Assembly (NCBI GenBank): GCA_900312665.1
Contig: ONZQ02000013.1
Span: 496,001-560,000, forward strand
From: Cephalotrichum gorgonifer
Taxonomy: Eukaryota > Ascomycota > Sordariomycetes > Microascales > Microascaceae
Reading direction: 5' to 3'
Length of the DNA: 64,000 bases
Positions 41,590 through 52,999 of this stretch are shown piece by piece; the first letter of the stretch is position 1, and the number at the start of each line of letters is the position of its first letter. The notes under the pieces are model-generated. The model made no database searches, had not been told where the DNA came from, and saw only the letters and a list, made by a program, of their open reading frames with translations. A program made the position numbers and the translations under genes.

Positions 41590-43800
41590 TTTGCAGATGT
41601 TCGATAGGGTTTGAGTTTTTGATAGGTGAATTATGAACTGTTGTTCGGGAAGAAGGGCGAAAATGGTCTATAGAGGAGAAGAAAATGTGGACCAGCCAAA
41701 GAATAGAAAGAGGAGTTAAGGAGGAAGAGATATGATGTTATCCTGATGGTTGATGCGGTGGTGAGAAGGAGGAGAGATGAGTGGAATGAAGGCAGGACAA
41801 CCCAGTGTCTTTATACCTGAGTTGATTCAATGCTGTTATGGGCGCGGTCATCTTGGTATCTTGGCAGCCACCGCCATAAACACTTCTTCAAGCACCGAAG
41901 ACGTTTCACAGTCGGGCATGCATACCTACCCGCGCGATCTAGGCTACCCACGATGCCCTCAAAGTGAGGAGTCACGCACGGAAGCACGGAGCCGGCACCC
42001 GAACAGCCAAGAGAATCGCGACTCCCGGCTACTGTATCAGCCTCTGCGTTCCCTCGAGCGCACTGAGGCGCAGTACCATCACAGATAACTTGGGGGTGAG
42101 TAAAAAGATGCGATTGGATCGTCAGTTTGCGGGAATATGCCCACCCCTGTCACTGAAAGCAATGCATCCGGCCCCTCAGGCGCACAGACGTTTATCGTGC
42201 CCTATGGAGGTGTTTCCCGGGTTTCAATTGATTCGCAAGATCTCCCGGGTTGGATGCCAGGATCATGGCAGATCCTCGGATATCCTGCAAGGATGCTGGC
42301 TTCGGGTCTTTTTGTGGTGGTTTAGTCGCCATCGTCAGTGCGCGCCCGGAGCCTGGTTTCAGAATGGCCCGGATGCCGGCAAGACCGCATGTTTGGAAAC
42401 GGCCAAGATTGACGGGGTCTACTCTGTGTAATGCAAACACGCATTTGTGATCTCTCGTAGTTAGTTATTACTCAAAGCTTGGACCATTGGGGCCGGTCGG
42501 ACCTTCCAGTCCTTGTCGTGATTTGTTCTCGCCCCCACTCCTTCCTTGTTGGACACAACAGCACTGCCCGCACCTTCCCTTCAGAGTCAACCAATCGCTT
42601 TACAGCGCATGCGCCAAGATAGGCAAGCAGTCGCCTCCCGGCGCAGTGATTGCCTCCCGCCCCCGCATTCTGTCTGTCATGGGTCTGTCCTTCCATGTTC
42701 CATGTCGGGGGCGGAGCGAGGCCAGGCGGGCGGGGCGTGTTTCACTCCGCGATAAAGCGGCTCTCGGCGGTTACTTCCGAACATCTTTCTCGCTTGGCAC
42801 TTCGTATTAGCGTCCCTCGGAGTTGGAAGTCCACTCCATCACCACGAGTTTGTTACACGATAGCTGGCACACATGGACCCAAATGAAGAAGCAGCCCAGA
42901 GTCCTTGTTCTTGCAGTGCACAGGTTGTGCGTTTCAGGTGAGGCTTCGTTATCATATGCAGAGTCCTTTCACCTTAACTAATACGTGAAGCGGACGGAAG
43001 ACCCCAGTTGCAAGGAAAGGGCCACTACAGTTCCCTCCCTGTATGGCTTCCCCTCCCAAATCAAGAATCATGTGGGTCCAGGGTCCAGAATCCAAATGCT
43101 TGAGGGGGGGAAGGAGGGGTTGGTGTAAGCTGTGACATCTCACCACCTGCCTTTCAGTTCTTGATGGCACCTGTTCTGGAGACCCACGATTGATGCTGCC
43201 ACGTTATTCTGGGTAGCTCTTCCCCCCCCCCCCCCCAGGTCCAAGCTGCTTTCCATCAGGATCAAGGCTGTCCAACCTTAAAAGCTGCCACTTAAATCCT
43301 TGATACTTAGATCCTTGAAGCCAATCTCATTCTCGTCCCCATTTCCCCAGCTCGTAAAGTCAGGGAATCGACACCCTTGTCATACTGCTTCCTCTGTCAT
43401 CTAACTGCAATCGTCATGAAATCCGTTTCTCTTTGCTTTCATCGAGCGATAAAGACCTGACGCTGGTTCTTGAGCTTCACCTGGACAACAGTGGATCGAT
43501 CTGCTCCCCTCTTGCCCACGTTCGGCCGTGGCATTAGATGGGTGACTTTCCTGATGCCCAACATTGCTTCACCTTTCAGTTGTCTTGGAAGCTGAAGACT
43601 GGAAGTCCTTGATGTTGGTCCATCTCCTTCCCGCCAACCGATTGCCTGGTCGAGTTTTCAGATGCCTCGTGGCATCCTCTTCTCTTCGGCGCGTCCATGG
43701 GTTTGGGTCAAGACTAGTAAGTCGAGAGGATGTCCCCGCTGAAGACGTTTGCTCTTACCCGGCTCACACATTGAACAGAACATGTTCTTCTGTTCTTCAG
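41590..43800. other. Intergenic, no gene seen
   Basis: About 2.2 kb. It has the promoter of the Egh16-like gene and a run of 15 C at 43222-43236. ORFs up to 155 codons lack motifs. Confidence 0.45.
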
Positions 43801-46620
43801 GAATAATGGCCGTCACCCCCGGCCGGCGTTCACGGACTTGCCCTCGAGCTCGGGGCCCACTGTCCAGCTGAAGCTACGGTACGGCGCCTGGGAGGTCTCG
43901 CTCCTGTGGATGGCGGAGGAACCGATCATTTCTATTTCCAATTTACATCCTTCCGTTCCCAATGAGTATCTTCCTCCCGTCACCCCGAGAAGAAGAAGCG
44001 AATACACCTCCCCCGCGCAGAACCAGTCCAGGATCAGGACAACCTTTGGGTATGATCCAGAAGTCCTCCCACGGAGAGAGTTAGCTCGCCTGAGTCGAAT
44101 ATCGCCAGCACCACCCGAGACTGTAGCCCATCTTCACCCGGATCCTTGGCTATCTGCATGAGGTCGTCAAGCTCATTGCGCCGATACGTCATTTGACTAT
44201 GTCCACGATATCCTGTGCGTTCTTCTGGTTTATTCACCCATGGGAATTTCCCACCCTCGGCCATCGTTCTCGAGAATATGGGGGATCAATTGCAAGGCAA
44301 TAGCGGTAAGAAACTTGTTAAGGCCCTCGCTGATGTTTTTTCCTGGATTAGTTCCAGTGTACATGCCGCTCAGATCTTTCAAGACCTTACTCCTTTACAA
44401 TAAACAGCGCAACCAAGGCAGTAGGAGGACATGTCCCATCCTTCCGGGTTGGTTCCCACCATCCTTCGGCAGTGCTGTTTCGGCCTGTCGCTTGTCCTCA
44501 GCTCGTTCTTCCCCGATGGCACAGTGCCGCTCCTCTGGTCTTGAGGGACTTTTAAGAAGAAAAGAATGTCGGCTGCGGGTGACTTTGCTCGCTGAGCAGC
44601 AGGCGGGAACAATATTACGGTACCCCGTTCGGACCACTCCTGAGGAAGGCTCCAGCAAATGGCAGGTGGCAGATGTACACCGCGAAGATCCAGAGACGAC
44701 AACGAGGTGAGGCACATCCTCGGAGGAGACCTCCCCCCCCGGGTGTAAGAGAGGGTGACTAATAAGTCCGCCTTGAACGAGGAGAAGTAATGCTTCACGA
44801 GGTACTCAGATAGTTCTGCGATTCCAAAAGCTCTGGTGTTGTTTTGAGAGTCTTGTCCACGAAATCGACGGATACACCATCCTCATGGTGATGTAAGGGG
44901 GTTCACCCCTAGTCCGGCGTTCATGGCTGACTGGGCCTTGCTCTCGAGACTCGAGACCGTGACCATGAAGGCCGCGATGACGGTGTTCCGTCCCGTGGGC
45001 AATGATGACGTCGAGAGCGCGGGACTCCAAGCGAAGTCTCTTCTGGCCCTCCAGATGGTCGTCTCGAACATTGAATTATGGTCCATGGTATGTCGTCGCA
45101 GAAGCGGCTCCGCTCAGTTCTGATGCTGATCAGCAATAGCTTCCTCCTCCTACACCCCAGGAGAAGGTGCATTGGGCGTCGAGATTGGTTTCGTTGATTT
45201 TGCGCCCAGAGGAGATGCTGGCGTGCCAGGAACTCAGTGCCCTGGTCCGCGCCGTACCCGATCCTACCCGAGTGCGCGGGTGACAATGAGCCGAAGGCTC
45301 GACCCAAAGACCACAGTTGAGCCAACAAGTCAGCCCCGCGAGAAAATCGTGGACATTATCAACCAGAAGACCTCGGCATGGAGCACATCGGCATCCGATA
45401 AGCAAATCAAAGTCGTCAGCAACATGGCCATGAGTTCGCGGCGAGTGGGTCAGCACGAAATCAATCTCCGAGTACCCGTAGCTCTTATACTCTGTGCTCG
45501 AGTGATTTGACCATTTCACTCTCAACGATGAAAGCTGTCAAGTTGATGTTCACCGACTGGGGGGTGCAAGCGGGTCCATGAGCAGCTCATCAACCTCTGA
45601 GCCGCGGAATAAGAACATCGGTTACAGTGTCGCTCCCGGGGTTCAACGCGCTCGTGCTCCTCGACTGATCCTGGGCGTGCGGCAGCTTCGGGGATGCGAC
45701 AGAGGGAAAGGATGTCCTTCGCCGTGTCACCTGTGCTGAGGGGCTTTCTTGCCCCCGATTCATCTGGATTTCACATGGCGCGTGATGCACGCGGGCTCGT
45801 TTGGTGAGAACAGCCAGACCTGTCAACGGTCCAAAGGCTGTGGACGCCATTACGCGATGGACTACAGGCACTACATCACATCTGAGAAGATGTACCGACA
45901 CCAAAGGGTCTCATTATGTCCTCTTCGTGTCCTATTGCGCCCAGAATCACCAACGCGTCTGCCTCCCCCAGATATCTTGGCATACTCCACAACCTCAAGC
46001 CCTACAGCAAGACCACGGCTCCACAGCCAACCTGAATGACGCATCCCAAGGTGACAGCCTATTCGAGCAGCCGTTCGAGATTTCCCGTCCTTCGGCCTCC
46101 TGGGGGGCGTCATGGATGGAGAGGTTCTATCTAATGAGGAGACGCACCACCATCTAGGCCTCCGGGAGGTGATGAGTGAGGGGGCGTCGACGGGACTGAC
46201 ACCTTCATCAACGTCCTCACTGGAGAGGAGCGTGAGGCAATGGACCATGCGGACAAGATCATCATCCATGCAGCGGGCGGCGCTATCAATGTCGAGAAAG
46301 CGGGGCAAGGTGGTCTCATTGTGGCGGCTCCACCGTTTCTCCTGTACACATCGCGCCGCCGGGCTGAAAAGGCATACAAGCCCATCGACATGGCACGCCG
46401 TCCCTTACACGGGTCGATCTCCGAGAAGCCCGGGAGACATGGTGGGTGGGAGAGGGAGAGGGCGGGAAGAGGTAGAGACAGGGGGGGTGGGGGGAGACAG
46501 GAGTCCTTCCGATGACGATGACGACCTTCCTGGGTGTAGCCCTGAGACGATGTGTTCTTCTACGGCGGCAACAAGCTTGTCCAGATCCAGTTATCGCCAC
46601 TGTTCACAGCAACCCGGATT
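43801..46620 (+). other. Patch of coding-like fragments, possible decayed gene
   Basis: Several plus-strand stretches look translated but lie in different frames with stops between: 43838-44161; 44284-44403 (KKLVKALADVFSWISSSVH); 44920-45090 (LLALQMVVSNIELWS, preceded by AAMTVFRPVGNDDVESAG); 45330-45510 (REKIVDIINQKTSAWS and INLRVPVALILCARVI); 46030-46160 (SLFEQPFEISRPSASW); and 46198-46410 (TFINVLTGEEREAMDHADKI, IHAAGGAINVEKAGQGGLIV). I could not join them with introns and do not recognise the family or families. Either one large intron-rich gene has decayed here, or several unrelated ORFs overlap by chance. No transposon ends were found. Confidence 0.35.
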
Positions 46621-48343
46621 CTAAGGTGGGGAGGGGATAGTAACGCGCCACCCGAAGGGGGGAGAGAGGAGAGAGAGCTGGGATGATGATGACATTTTAA
46701 TAGGCTGGGCTGAAGCTGGTGTTAGCATGTTGTAGTTTAAATCCATAGCTACGAGGTGTATGTAAGATTATACTACAGTTCAATTACTAGATTGGTCCTT
46801 GGACCAAGATCGCGTCGTGCTAAGATGTAGGACTAGCTCAACGATGACGCCGCACCCATCACCGAATCGCCCAAGTATGGGGAAGGAGGCGACGGGTGCG
46901 CTGGATTCGGGTGTTCGGTTTTCTGAGGCTGCATCCCACCAACACAGTAGATAACAGTAGGAATGGTCATTCGTCCGCGAATATATGTGACGGCGGGATG
47001 AAGTCATGGGGCGGAAACCTCACCCTCCCTTGTCGGCTCATTCGGCTGTCCCCGTCCCCGTGGTCGCAAACGTCCTCGGCCGCCCCAAATGCTCTCGAGG
47101 GGCGGATAGGGCCGCCGCCACAAAGTCAATGGCTTGGCCCACGTGGCGGGCCAGCGAGGATAGAGACTCCCTTATTTGCTACTCTATCCTCCAACAGATA
47201 AGTAAGCTGACAGAAAGAGAAAAGGCAAAAAGCCAAAAATGAATGATCGTCACGTGTAAGTTCCTCTCTGTCTGGGCGGGCCGGTCCTGCTTTTTCGGTT
47301 TCGTGTGGCCTGCTTTTGGGTTTCGTCGTGGCGCACGCGTGCGGAGCTGGTATTGGACGCCCCCTCTCCCCCCACGTTCCCATGTTCATACGCCCCCGGA
47401 GCGCAGGATCAGAAAAAAAAATGATAAGCATGGAGGAGGGTGGGTGTGGTGGAGCGGACGGCGGGGAAGGCAAGATGGCGGGCGTTCGATGTCTGTCGTG
47501 TAACGTGAGTACCGGGAGTCCGATTCGCCAGACCGGACAGCTTCAGGGATACAAGCTCAACGTGTGCCGAGGTATATTCTGTTGAGAAGACGTGGAAAGC
47601 GAACCCAAGGCCGTTACCACTCAACATGGCACATGTCAATAGGGGGCAAGTCAAAAAAGCCATGGGGAGGAAGATGAAAAGAATGAACTGCCTGTTTCAA
47701 TTTTTGCAGCTCGTATTGATCCTATGGTCTGCCCGGCCCAGAAAAAAAACGCTCCCCCCGAAGACAAGACAATTCAAGACAGGGGGAGCTATGAGTAAAA
47801 ACGCCTGATCCATGAGCATGTTCTGCTTTGAGACAAAAAAAATGAAATAGAAGAGAAAGGAAAATAAGGATGAAGCCTCCGGCCCGTTTTCCTATCCTTT
47901 CCTGGGGTCCGTAAAAATGTGTTGAGAAAAAGTAAGGGGAGACAGAGGGAAAAAGAAAAGGCCCTCGTCCCCGCCCCCGCCCCCAGGCCTCCCCGTTCCT
48001 CGCCGTCGATGCGCGGAATCAATGGGGAGGGTGGACCAAAAAAGAGACGTCACGCCTCTCTCTAATGCTGGATATACGCTTTCGAAGCGCTGCCTGTTCT
48101 GCGCTCCTCATCCCCACCTCGAACAACCGCTTGCTTTTCCGCTTTTCCTCCTCTTGCCCGCTCGCTGTTGTCGTAATCGTGTCAAATGTACCGTCGTCCT
48201 TGACCGTATAAACGTTGGCCGAAATGTGCTTTTACGTCGCTCCTTTTTCGACCCGCCTCATCCGAAAAACCCCGTAGTTTCTATAAAACAGGTAGGATGG
48301 TAATGATAAAGAAAAACCGTGGTCCCTAGTCAAGAAAACCCTC
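46621..48343. other. Intergenic, no gene seen
   Basis: About 1.7 kb including the 3' flank of Kgd4. Purine-rich and A-rich tracts at 47.6-47.9 kb. Short ORFs only. Confidence 0.45.
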
Positions 48344-48852
48344 TTAGTTGAAGATGGCGGCACCACCGGAGTCGACGGCCTCCATCTCGGCGAGGTCGAT
48401 AGGCCTGCGCTGGAAGCGGGCAGGGAGCTGGTTGCGGTCGAAGTAGACGCCCTTGGGGGGGTTGACGGCGCCGAGCTGGGCGCCGGTGGCGCCGCCGATG
48501 CCGACCTCAGCGATGGTCTTCTGGAGGGGGCCGAACTGCTGGGCGTGGTCGCGGTAGGAGCTGAAGGTGGGGTGCTTGGTGCCCGTGGAGGTGTAGCCGG
48601 AGCCGAAGCCCTGGGGGAGAGTGCCCGTGGGGGACTGGGGGTGAGGCTGGGGAGTGTGGTCGATGTTGGCTGGTCGGGAATGGTTAGCAAACTGTTGCTT
48701 CTGGCGGGTTTGATGTTTGTAGGGGGCGAGAGGCAGGATGGAGAGAGGGGGGAAATTGGCTTACCAGGGATGGTTCGGCGACCGAGGAACCTAATCATGG
48801 GGGTACGCTCGGCGTGGGCCGCAGCCTGCCGTAGAGAAGCCGTGGGGAACAT
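48344..48852 (-). CDS. KGD4: Mitochondrial 2-oxoglutarate dehydrogenase subunit Kgd4 / MRPS36-like
   Basis: Two exons, 48852-48765 and 48669-48344, give 137 residues. Kgd4 (yeast Ymr31, animal MRPS36) tethers the E3 subunit to the 2-oxoglutarate dehydrogenase core in the mitochondrial matrix. The basic N-terminus (MFPTASLRQAAAHAERTP) fits a mitochondrial targeting signal and is followed by MIRFLGRRTIPANIDHTPQP. The C-terminal motif FDRNQLPARFQRRPIDLAEM, then EAVDSGGAA, is the family hallmark (LPARF-x-R-x-P-I and a final SGGA). The middle is Gly/Ser/Thr-rich linker. The single intron follows the ATCCCTG codon group and is phase 1. Confidence 0.9.
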
Positions 48853-49569
48853 GGTTTCTGAGGGTGGGTGGACGGTAAGGCCGTGAGGAATTGATTGATT
48901 TTCAGGTGCTGGCTGTTTTTTTCCTCGTCGGAGAAATTCTCGTCGAGGGGAGCCGGCTAGTAGTAAATATTCTCGTCGCGGTAAAGATTCGAGAGTCGGA
49001 GGTGAACGATTCCGTCGGGATTGGGTTAAATTCGAGAGTGTTGTAGTTGGAGGAGTTGAATCGGGATGGGTTGCGATAAATTTAGTCTAGGAGGAGGAAG
49101 GAAGAAGGGGGGGTTGGTAAGATACTTGTAGATATATCGCAGAAACCAAGCCGGATGGACTGATGGGGGAAGAAACCGGGTGGACTCGGAGGGCAAGGAT
49201 GTGTAATAGTATTTTCACAAGCTTTGTTCAGCGCTATCTTTCAGGGAAGCTTTAGCTCCCCCTTTCAGGGTGCGAGGTGCGTGTGGAGCTCCGGTGCACA
49301 GACCCCAATGTGGCCCTTGCATGGGTGACTGTGGAGCTTGAATGCAGGATGTTTCCCACACCACACCACCTTTACCCGTCGCTCCTTCGGCATGAACGAT
49401 GTGCGGCGCGAGCTGGTAATAAGCCAAGCCCGAGGTGGAGATTCCGACCCTCGGAGGGGACAAAAGGGCGGCGCTAAAATCACATACTAGGAGGAGTATG
49501 GAAACCATTATATCACATAATACTTGTATACACTCTCCTCGCACACAGTGGACTCCCCGCCGCTCCCGC
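48853..49569. other. Intergenic
   Basis: Promoter side of Kgd4. Nothing recognisable besides short ORFs. Confidence 0.45.
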
Positions 49570-49854
49570 CTAATACGGGTACGACGAGTAAGCCAAAAAG
49601 TCCAGATCTTCTTTATGTACCTTAGGCCGGACATCGGTGGGGGGAGTGGCAGCCAAATGGCGCCATGTTCGGGGTACGATGGGATGATATCCCCGTTCCT
49701 TCCCCACGCTAATGTACATGTTCAAAAACGCGACAGCCCGAGGGTCTAGAACATTGCAACAAGGGAAGGGCGGGGGAATTTCGATGTCGTCAGCGGCCTG
49801 CCGCCGGGTCGCCAGGCAGCAGAAGTCCGCTTCATCCGTGCTTAGAAATGACAT
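49570..49854 (-). CDS. Possible small hypothetical protein
   Basis: An ORF of 94 residues from an ATG at 49854 (MSFLSTDEADFCCLATRRQ) has a protein-like composition (RAVAFLNMYISVGKERGYHP) but no recognised motif and no signal peptide. It stands alone in a long spacer. It may be chance. Listed because it is among the few ORFs in 48.9-52.0 kb with plausible residue usage. Confidence 0.2.
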   Translation of the reverse strand: MSFLSTDEADFCCLATRRQAADDIEIPPPFPCCNVLDPRAVAFLNMYISVGKERGYHPIVPRTWRHLAATPPTDVRPKVHKEDLDFLAYSSYPY

Positions 49855-52072
49855 GGTGTTGAATGGAAACGACTCCTCCCCCAGTTCCAGTTTTCCCTTC
49901 CTCAAAGTACTCGTACTTGTCCTCTAATACATGTATCACCCAGGGCTCCATTTACTTGCATCCCTCCCCTCCTACCCCGCGCTGTCTCCCCCACGGTCCT
50001 TCGCCGTCATCCATGTACGTCCAGGCCGATCCATCGATGATGATCGCCTTGCCCTAAACTCTGCTAGAGTGGGCAGCCCGCCAAAAGTGCTCCTTCCATC
50101 CCACAGCGTGGCGAAGGGCGGGCGATTGTGTTTCAAGAACGAGTAAGAGCTTCTGTGTGTGTCGTTCGTGCGAGCCGTACGCAGCAGTTGTTCCAAAAGA
50201 AGACGATTCTTATCTCAGCGCCACAGCGCATACTTTCCAATAGCTCCATCCCCATTCTTCCACATCGAGCCTTTTTTTGCCCCCCCCCCCCCCCCCCCCA
50301 CGCGGCAAGATAACCTCGCATTTGGGCTTCGCTACGTGGGGGTTTCTCCACACCCTAATACAAGCACTTCACACTACGCGCACGAGTAAACATGCAATAC
50401 ATGTACTTTCTAAACCAGGAAAGGAAGGCTAAAGGAGCAATAAAAAAATAAAGGCCAGCGCAGCCGCCCCCGCCGAATGAAGGAGGGGCATCAGGAGAGA
50501 AAAGCTGCATCATCAGCGTCTCTCGAAATCTCACCTCTCACCCCAAGCGCCTTGGCGTGGGTGGGAACGGAATAGATGGGTGTGTGTGTGTGTGTTGTGT
50601 CCGCGAACAAGGGATCTTTGTCGGATTTTTTTCTCGTGCGCGGAAGTCTCCGGCGCACACGCCCTCTTTTTCCGCGTCTCTTACCCTTTTTTCCTCCTTA
50701 TTTTTTAGCCCCTCCGCCGAGACCGGCGCTAAGAAGGAAACCAAATGCTTGGAAGGAGGTGAGGGGGGTTAAAACCAAGGGGGGGAAAACCAAGGAAAAA
50801 TGGCGGCCTTGCAAAATACAAGTACCTCTTCCTTAACCACTTCCGTCTGCCGATGTTGTATTCTAGGGGACAAAGGGAAACGAGCGGACGAGCTGTTGCT
50901 TCATGGGGAATAACGCGCCTTCGTTTTAGGGTTAGTTTGGGGGCATACAGGGTAACATAATACTACGTACGTCACGGAGCGAGGGGCAAAAATCGAAAAC
51001 CCGTCCAATTCCACTCCGAAGTAAGGCGCGCCCTTTTTCTGCGAGGGAGAAAGCTCCGAGGGTCGCCCCTCTGGGTCGTCATCATGCAGCTGTGCCCAAG
51101 ACCGCGAATAATATTGGAGATCCGTCCATCCGTAAGTTTCGGCCGTCTTTCCCCGCACTCGACGTTGCCTCCTCCTGCTCGTATTAATCTTAATCTTATT
51201 CCCCCCCACGGCCATCTTCGCAGTTGTGCTCGTACATACTTGTACGTACTAGTAATACTCATTCGCACAAGTACAAGTACCCCATACAGAGAGGACCAAG
51301 TGGCCGACCGCGCCGTTGGTAGCCGATATGATTATTCGAGGTTAGAAAAAAAGAAAAGAAAAGCAAGAAAGAAAGAAAAATGAGGGGATGAAACATATCC
51401 ACCACCACCTTCTCCACCACCTCCTCCTTTCGGGGCGAGACCCCCGAGTGCGTATCCATCCGAGTACTGAGTCGTACCCACCACTATTACTTTCACCTTT
51501 ATCCCTTTGGCCCAGGCAGCCGTCGACATCGACGTCCTTGGCGCCGGCGACTCCGGGGAGAGGCTTGCACCGCATCGCGGGCAGCAGTCCTTTATGAAGC
51601 TGCCTTAGGGGTACAACCGTGTGTGACCACGACGTAGATGTATCGCCTAGCAAGCGCCCTCGACTATTCCAGACCCTACTCGTACGTGGTATCCCACGCC
51701 CGCTTCAACCACGGAGGGGGGGCCGTCAGTGGGAGTGAACGACACAACGCTGGAATAGAGCACGTCGGCTTGTTTCAAAGAGCAAATAGCTCGCATTGGC
51801 GACTAGGTTAATTCCTTCGCTCTATGAGATGCCTCCCAGCTGACATATTCCTCCCACATCGTCACATGCTCACATTCTCCCGCTCTCTTCCATCCCCCCG
51901 GCCCCGCCCCGGCTCCAACCTGTCATTATCGCTATTGTACAGGTGCGTCGGGCCTCCTCCCACGTCCCCACGTTATTGTCCCCCGGGAAAAACGGGTTGC
52001 ATCACCGGCTGTGGGGCCGCCGGTGAGCCCCGCTCCGCCTCCGCACCATGGACCCCTCGCGACGACGGCCCT
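49855..52072. other. Intergenic with simple-sequence tracts
   Basis: About 2.2 kb without a supported gene. It contains a run of 20 C at 50280-50299, a TG run at about 50580-50595 and pyrimidine/purine-rich stretches. Confidence 0.45.
50280..50299. repeat. Poly-C tract (20 bases)
   Basis: Uninterrupted C run, the longest of several poly-C/G tracts in the window (others: 24886-24901, 43222-43236 and a G run near 56089-56097). Confidence 0.7.
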
Positions 52073-52999
52073 CTATGCCAGCGCAGCGGCCGCCTGGAAC
52101 TGCGCGGCGGGGACCTTAGCACTGCCGAGATCTGCGTCGAAGTAGTTGAAGTACTGGTGGTAGTTGAAGTTGGACGCCGGGTTGGCCGGCTGCGCCACCG
52201 ATCCCCTCTGTATGTTCTGCGCCCACGCCGCGCGGAAGGTACCGCTGGGGTTGAGTGTCTTGGTGCCGCTGCCCGAACGGGGGAAGGAGCTGCAGCCGGT
52301 GCAGATGGCGCTCAGCATATAGTGCGTTCCGTTCGTGCCGCTGTCGGGGAGGATTTTGAGTGTTGCTCCCGAGTAGACGGTAGGCATAGTGTGGCCACTA
52401 GATTCGGAGCATCCTCGTCAGCGTTTTGTGCGTGCATAGTCAGCTATCGAAACGACTAAAAGGGCGCCGTGGCGGGACCATCGATGCCCGTTCCCTCTCA
52501 TAAACGCCTCCTCCGCCCGTCCGCCATTCGAGCAGAGCACTTGCATTTCTAGGCACCGACCTGATAGCCCACCGCTTTTGGATCCGATGGTGTTGCGTCG
52601 AAGAGTCTCAAAACGACCAAGATGACAGGAGTTCGGGGCGGGGTTAACTCACTTCGCCCATCTTACAGTACCCGTAACGGATTGCCCATTCGGCCAGCCA
52701 ACGGCCAGCGGCGCATAAGTCATGCTTCCTCCAAACGACAGTCCCACCCATCCCTGTCCCGCGGGAGCCAAGAGCTGAACCGCAATGTCGAATGTCGTGC
52801 CGGCTGCAGCATCAGAGACGGCTACCCTAAACGTTGAACCTCCCTGTGTCGTGTACTCGTTGTAGCACAGTTGCGTGATCGGGCTACAGTACTTTCCAGT
52901 GACCACCGACTGGCGGGCAACGAGGGCGTCGGCAGAGTCGGCTGCGGGGACGGCCATCACCAGGCCCACAAGGGACTGGAAGATAAGTGAAGCTTTCAT
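52073..52999 (-). CDS. Secreted stand-alone AA8 cytochrome (cellobiose-dehydrogenase cytochrome-domain type)
   Basis: Two exons, 52999-52653 and 52397-52073, split by a 255-base intron, give 223 residues. A signal peptide (MKASLIFQSLVGLVMAVPAA) is followed by the b-type cytochrome domain of the AA8 iron-reductase family. YCSPITQLCYNEY holds the first cysteine pair, M93 in FGGSMTYAPLAVGWPNG is one heme ligand, and a His in NGTHYMLSAICTGCSSF is the other, beside the second cysteine pair. The text WANGHTMPTVYSGATL matches this family. No flavin dehydrogenase domain and no C-terminal cellulose-binding module follow, so this is a single-domain cytochrome that could pass electrons to LPMOs or reduce iron outside the cell. 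An electron donor is not encoded nearby. Confidence 0.88.

Noticed and set aside
40828..41607. 259-codon plus-strand ORF
   Set aside because: Antisense shadow of the Egh16-like gene, which has a signal peptide and conserved motifs on the minus strand.
50920..50945. TTAGGG-like telomere word
   Set aside because: Only one copy followed by TTAG; not an array.
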